Origin: Allorhizobium pseudoryzae
Lineage (GTDB): Bacteria > Pseudomonadota > Alphaproteobacteria > Rhizobiales > Rhizobiaceae
NCBI RefSeq assembly: GCF_011046245.1
Contig: NZ_CP049241.1
Span: 2,062,001 to 2,126,000 of the forward strand
DNA length: 64,000 bases
Direction: 5' to 3'
Shown: positions 61,855-64,000 of the stretch, one piece after another
Layout: every line of letters starts with the position of its first letter
Position numbering within the stretch: position 1 is the first letter of the stretch
Position numbers and translations under genes: made by a program
Notes under the pieces: model-generated
The model's input: only the letters and a program-made list of their open reading frames with translations
Told to the model about the DNA's origin: nothing
Database searches by the model: none

Positions 61855-62871
61855 CTACTTCTTCAGCGCCATGCCGACGCCCTTGCAGACGAACTTGGTG
61901 GTGTAGGCCTTCTTGTAGTCGAGGTCCTTCGGCTCCACGCCGATCTGCACCATCTCGTCGAAGAACGTCTTGTAGCGTTCGTCCGTCATGCAGCCGATGC
62001 CCTTTGTCAGCGCCTCGCCGGATTCCAGAATGCCGTATTCCTTCATCTTGGCGATGGAATAGGCGATCTGGCCATCCGTCATTTCCGGATTGTCCTTCTT
62101 GATCAGCTCGTTCGCCTTCTTGTTGTCGCCGTAGATGTAGTTGTACCAGCCTTCGATCGAGGCATCGACGAAACGTTGCACCACGTCCGGCTTCTTGTCG
62201 ATCATGCTCTGCGTGGTGGTGATCATCGTGGAGTAGGGGTTGTAACCGGCATCGGCGAGCAGGAAGACTTTTGGCGCCCAGCCGGCCTGCTTTTCGATCT
62301 CGTAGGGTTCAGAGGTCAGATACCCCTGCTGGGCGGATTTCTTGTCGGCGATGAAGGGTGCCGGGTTGAAGGTATAGGGCTTGTACTGCTCTTCCTTGAA
62401 CCCTTTGAAATTCTTCTTCATCCACTCGAAATAAGTGACGTAGCCGTCCTTGCCCATGAAGATGGTGTCGAGCTTGGCAAGGTCCTCGAATTTCTCCACA
62501 CCCGCATCCGGGTGGGCCAGCAGCACCTGCGGATCCTTCTGGAAGATCGAGGCGACCGAGATCATCGGAATGCCTTCCTTGACCGCGTCCATGTCGCCGA
62601 GCGGGCCGCCCATATAGAAATCCACCTTGCCGGCGATGAGCAGCGAGCGGTTGGCCGCATTCGGGCCGCCCTGCATGATCGTGACCTTCAGTCCGTATTT
62701 CTCATAGGTGCCATCGGCCACCGCCTGATAGAAGCCGCCGTGCTCGGCCTGGGCGAGCCAGTTCGTGCCGTAGGAGACTTCATCCAGGGCGAAAGCCTCG
62801 CCCGAAGCGGCGAGGCCGAAGCCGATTGCGAGAGCGGCAAGCGATGCCTTGAGTGTCATGTGCGTGTCCAT
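61855..62871 (-). CDS. ABC transporter substrate-binding protein, NMT1/THI5-like
   Basis: 338 residues from the ATG at 62871 (AGGGAA upstream), with a signal peptide (LKASLAALAIGFGLAASGEA). GTNWLAQAEHGGFYQAVADG is the family motif that recognises a thiamine-pyrimidine or riboflavin-like heterocycle or a sulfonate; KVTIMQGGPNAANRSLLIAG and FYMGGPLGDMDAVKEGIP follow. Given the linked deaminase-like enzyme, a pyrimidine-type ligand is my best guess. It is divergent from a LysR regulator. Confidence 0.88.
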   Translation of the reverse strand: MDTHMTLKASLAALAIGFGLAASGEAFALDEVSYGTNWLAQAEHGGFYQAVADGTYEKYGLKVTIMQGGPNAANRSLLIAGKVDFYMGGPLGDMDAVKEGIPMISVASIFQKDPQVLLAHPDAGVEKFEDLAKLDTIFMGKDGYVTYFEWMKKNFKGFKEEQYKPYTFNPAPFIADKKSAQQGYLTSEPYEIEKQAGWAPKVFLLADAGYNPYSTMITTTQSMIDKKPDVVQRFVDASIEGWYNYIYGDNKKANELIKKDNPEMTDGQIAYSIAKMKEYGILESGEALTKGIGCMTDERYKTFFDEMVQIGVEPKDLDYKKAYTTKFVCKGVGMALKK

Positions 62872-62976
62872 CCGACGTTCCCTTGTTCTCCGGAGACAGC
62901 CTCTTTTCAGGCTTTCATTTTTTCCCATTTCAGCCATTGCTTTTGGGCTTTGAAAAGCGCCAAAATTCGCTCGGAT

Positions 62977-62995
62977 CGATGCCTTAATGGCATCG
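62977..62995. promoter_or_regulatory. Operator candidate (perfect inverted repeat)
   Basis: CGATGCC-TTAAT-GGCATCG (62977-62995), a perfect 7-bp inverted repeat between the LysR gene and the operon it probably controls, of T-N11-A-like symmetry. Confidence 0.5.
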
Positions 62996-63009
62996 CTTGT
63001 CCGTCTGAT

Positions 63010-63022
63010 GCACAAAATGTGC
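63010..63022. promoter_or_regulatory. Operator candidate (second inverted repeat)
   Basis: GCACA-AAA-TGTGC (63010-63022), 5-bp arms, 18 bp from the first repeat; LysR proteins often use two nearby sites. Confidence 0.42.
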
Positions 63023-63054
63023 GTCGTGGTGAATTTTAAAGCAACAGGCCTGTG

Positions 63055-64000
63055 ATGCTCCATTCGCGAAAACTGCATTACATCGATGAAATCGCCCGCG
63101 CCGGCTCCATCCGCAAGGCGGCGCAGCGGCTGAACGTCGCCTCGTCCGCCATCAACCGGCAGATCCTGGCGCTCGAGGAGGAACTCGGCGTGCCGATCTT
63201 CGAGCGGTTGCCGCGCGGGCTCCGGCTGACGGCGGCCGGAGAGCTGTGCATCGAGCATATCCGCGAGGTGCTGAAGGCGTATGACAAGCTTGAAACGCGC
63301 GTGCGCGGGCTGAAAATGCCGCAGGGCGGGCGCGTGTCGATGGTCTCGACGGTGGGCTTGGCGGCGGGTCCGCTGCCGGAGATCGTCGCCCGTTTCGTCG
63401 AGCAGCATCCGCGCATGCGCCTGCAGCTCGCCATCGACGGCGCGACGACCACCGCCAATCCGGTGCTTTCCGGCGAAGTGGATCTCGGCATCGGCTTCAA
63501 CATTCCGGCGACCGCCGGACTTCGCACGCTCGCCACCTTCGACATTCCGATCGGTGTCGTTCTGCCGCCCGATCATCGGCTGGCGAAGGAGGAAGGGCCG
63601 CTGGAGCTTGCCAAGGTGGTGCAGGAACCGCTGGTTCTCGCCCAGTCCGGCATGAGCCTGCGCAGCATGATCAACCTCATTCTGGCACCGCTGCCCGCCC
63701 CGGTGGAGCCGGTCGTCGAAAGTGCCGGCCCGGAGACGTTGCGCCATCTCGTCAAGCGTGGCACGGGGCTCAGCTTCCTCAATCCGCTCGACGTGATCGG
63801 CGACTGCCGGCGCGGCGAACTGGTCTTCCGTCCGCTTGCCGAACCGCACCGCCGCCAGCAGCCGCTCAAGATCTTTGCCCGCTCACGCGCGACGCTCGAC
63901 ACGGCGGCGAGCCTGTTCGTCGAATTCCTGCTCGGCGAGCTGACGGTGCTGGTGGCCGAAATGGAGGCCAAGGGCCATGTGCCGAAGCAGAACGCGTCTG
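63055..64000 (+). CDS. LysR family regulator (3' end outside window)
   Basis: About 315 residues visible, open to the window edge without a stop, so nearly complete. N-terminal wHTH SRKLHYIDEIARAGSIRKAA, QRLNVASSAINRQILALEEE and ERLPRGLRLTAAGELC; the effector domain starts GGRVSMVSTVGLAAGPLPE, with VDLGIGFNIPA and RGTGLSFLNPLDVIGDC. The gene is divergent from the ABC/amidohydrolase operon, and two inverted repeats in the gap are candidate operators, so autoregulated inducer-dependent activation is likely. Confidence 0.9.
   Translation, partial: MLHSRKLHYIDEIARAGSIRKAAQRLNVASSAINRQILALEEELGVPIFERLPRGLRLTAAGELCIEHIREVLKAYDKLETRVRGLKMPQGGRVSMVSTVGLAAGPLPEIVARFVEQHPRMRLQLAIDGATTTANPVLSGEVDLGIGFNIPATAGLRTLATFDIPIGVVLPPDHRLAKEEGPLELAKVVQEPLVLAQSGMSLRSMINLILAPLPAPVEPVVESAGPETLRHLVKRGTGLSFLNPLDVIGDCRRGELVFRPLAEPHRRQQPLKIFARSRATLDTAASLFVEFLLGELTVLVAEMEAKGHVPKQNAS

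Overview
The window is high-GC chromosomal DNA of an alphaproteobacterium, almost certainly Rhizobiales and most probably family Rhizobiaceae (Agrobacterium, Rhizobium, Shinella or a close relative). The evidence is the locus order tolQRAB-pal-cpoB-tilS-ftsH-glmM, an alphaproteobacterial serC-serA pair with a structured serC leader, hmuTUV haem uptake, RIME-like palindromic repeats, and promoters of the EcfG (GGAAC-N16/17-CGTT) and FnrN/FixK type. I see no insertion sequence, prophage, integron, CRISPR array or rRNA. I do not name a species.

Layout. 1-1.6 kb: end of a metallophosphoesterase, a NUDIX hydrolase, a DUF2945 stress protein and ybgC. 1.7-4.8 kb: a two-gene exported cassette (di-haem DUF1111 protein plus CRTAC1/ASPIC-UnbV beta-propeller) lying between ybgC and tolQ. 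5-16.7 kb: tolQRAB, pal, cpoB, tilS, ftsH, glmM and an outer-membrane beta-barrel gene. 16.8-25.1 kb: doxX (minus strand), serC-serA, a Tim44-domain protein, a DUF1810 protein, an MscS channel, mnmA and a CAT-anticodon tRNA. 25.2-28.1 kb: a small HTH protein, a PfkB kinase and a tandem universal stress protein preceded by an FNR-type box. 28.1-35 kb: a minus-strand polyamine-type ABC transporter operon with an Asp/Glu/hydantoin-racemase-like enzyme and a GNAT protein, divergent from an FCD-type GntR regulator. 35-46.6 kb: a chemoreceptor, then a stress-protection stretch (secreted basic protein, DUF486 protein, GDPD-like protein, SDR, type II NADH dehydrogenase, two tandem 24-residue membrane peptides, treY, small hydrophilic proteins), most of it behind EcfG-like promoters. 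46.6-50.8 kb: haem handling (HutX-like protein, IsdG-like monooxygenase, hmuTUV, YbaN-like protein). 51-56.1 kb: galE, ung, an MhqO/MhqD-like pair, RidA and a lytic transglycosylase lipoprotein. 56.2-64 kb: a LysR regulator (cut by the window edge) divergent from an NMT1/THI5-type ABC transporter operon that also encodes a cytosine-deaminase-like amidohydrolase and a GlcD-like FAD oxidoreductase.

How it fits together. The window is mostly core chromosome with four overlays of interest. (1) Eight EcfG-like promoters, five exact, sit 29-56 nt before start codons of small or protective genes, so this stretch looks like a concentrated piece of the PhyR-EcfG general stress regulon. (2) The tandem 24-residue membrane peptides behind one of those promoters are the most attractive under-described item. 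(3) A redox/adhesion-like exported pair interrupts the usual ybgC-tolQ junction. (4) RIME-like palindromes lie directly after the solute-binding-protein gene in both ABC operons, where they could set unequal expression within the operon. The LysR/ABC/deaminase/oxidoreductase cluster at the right end is a coherent candidate catabolic pathway whose substrate I cannot fix beyond a guess at a pyrimidine-like nitrogen heterocycle.
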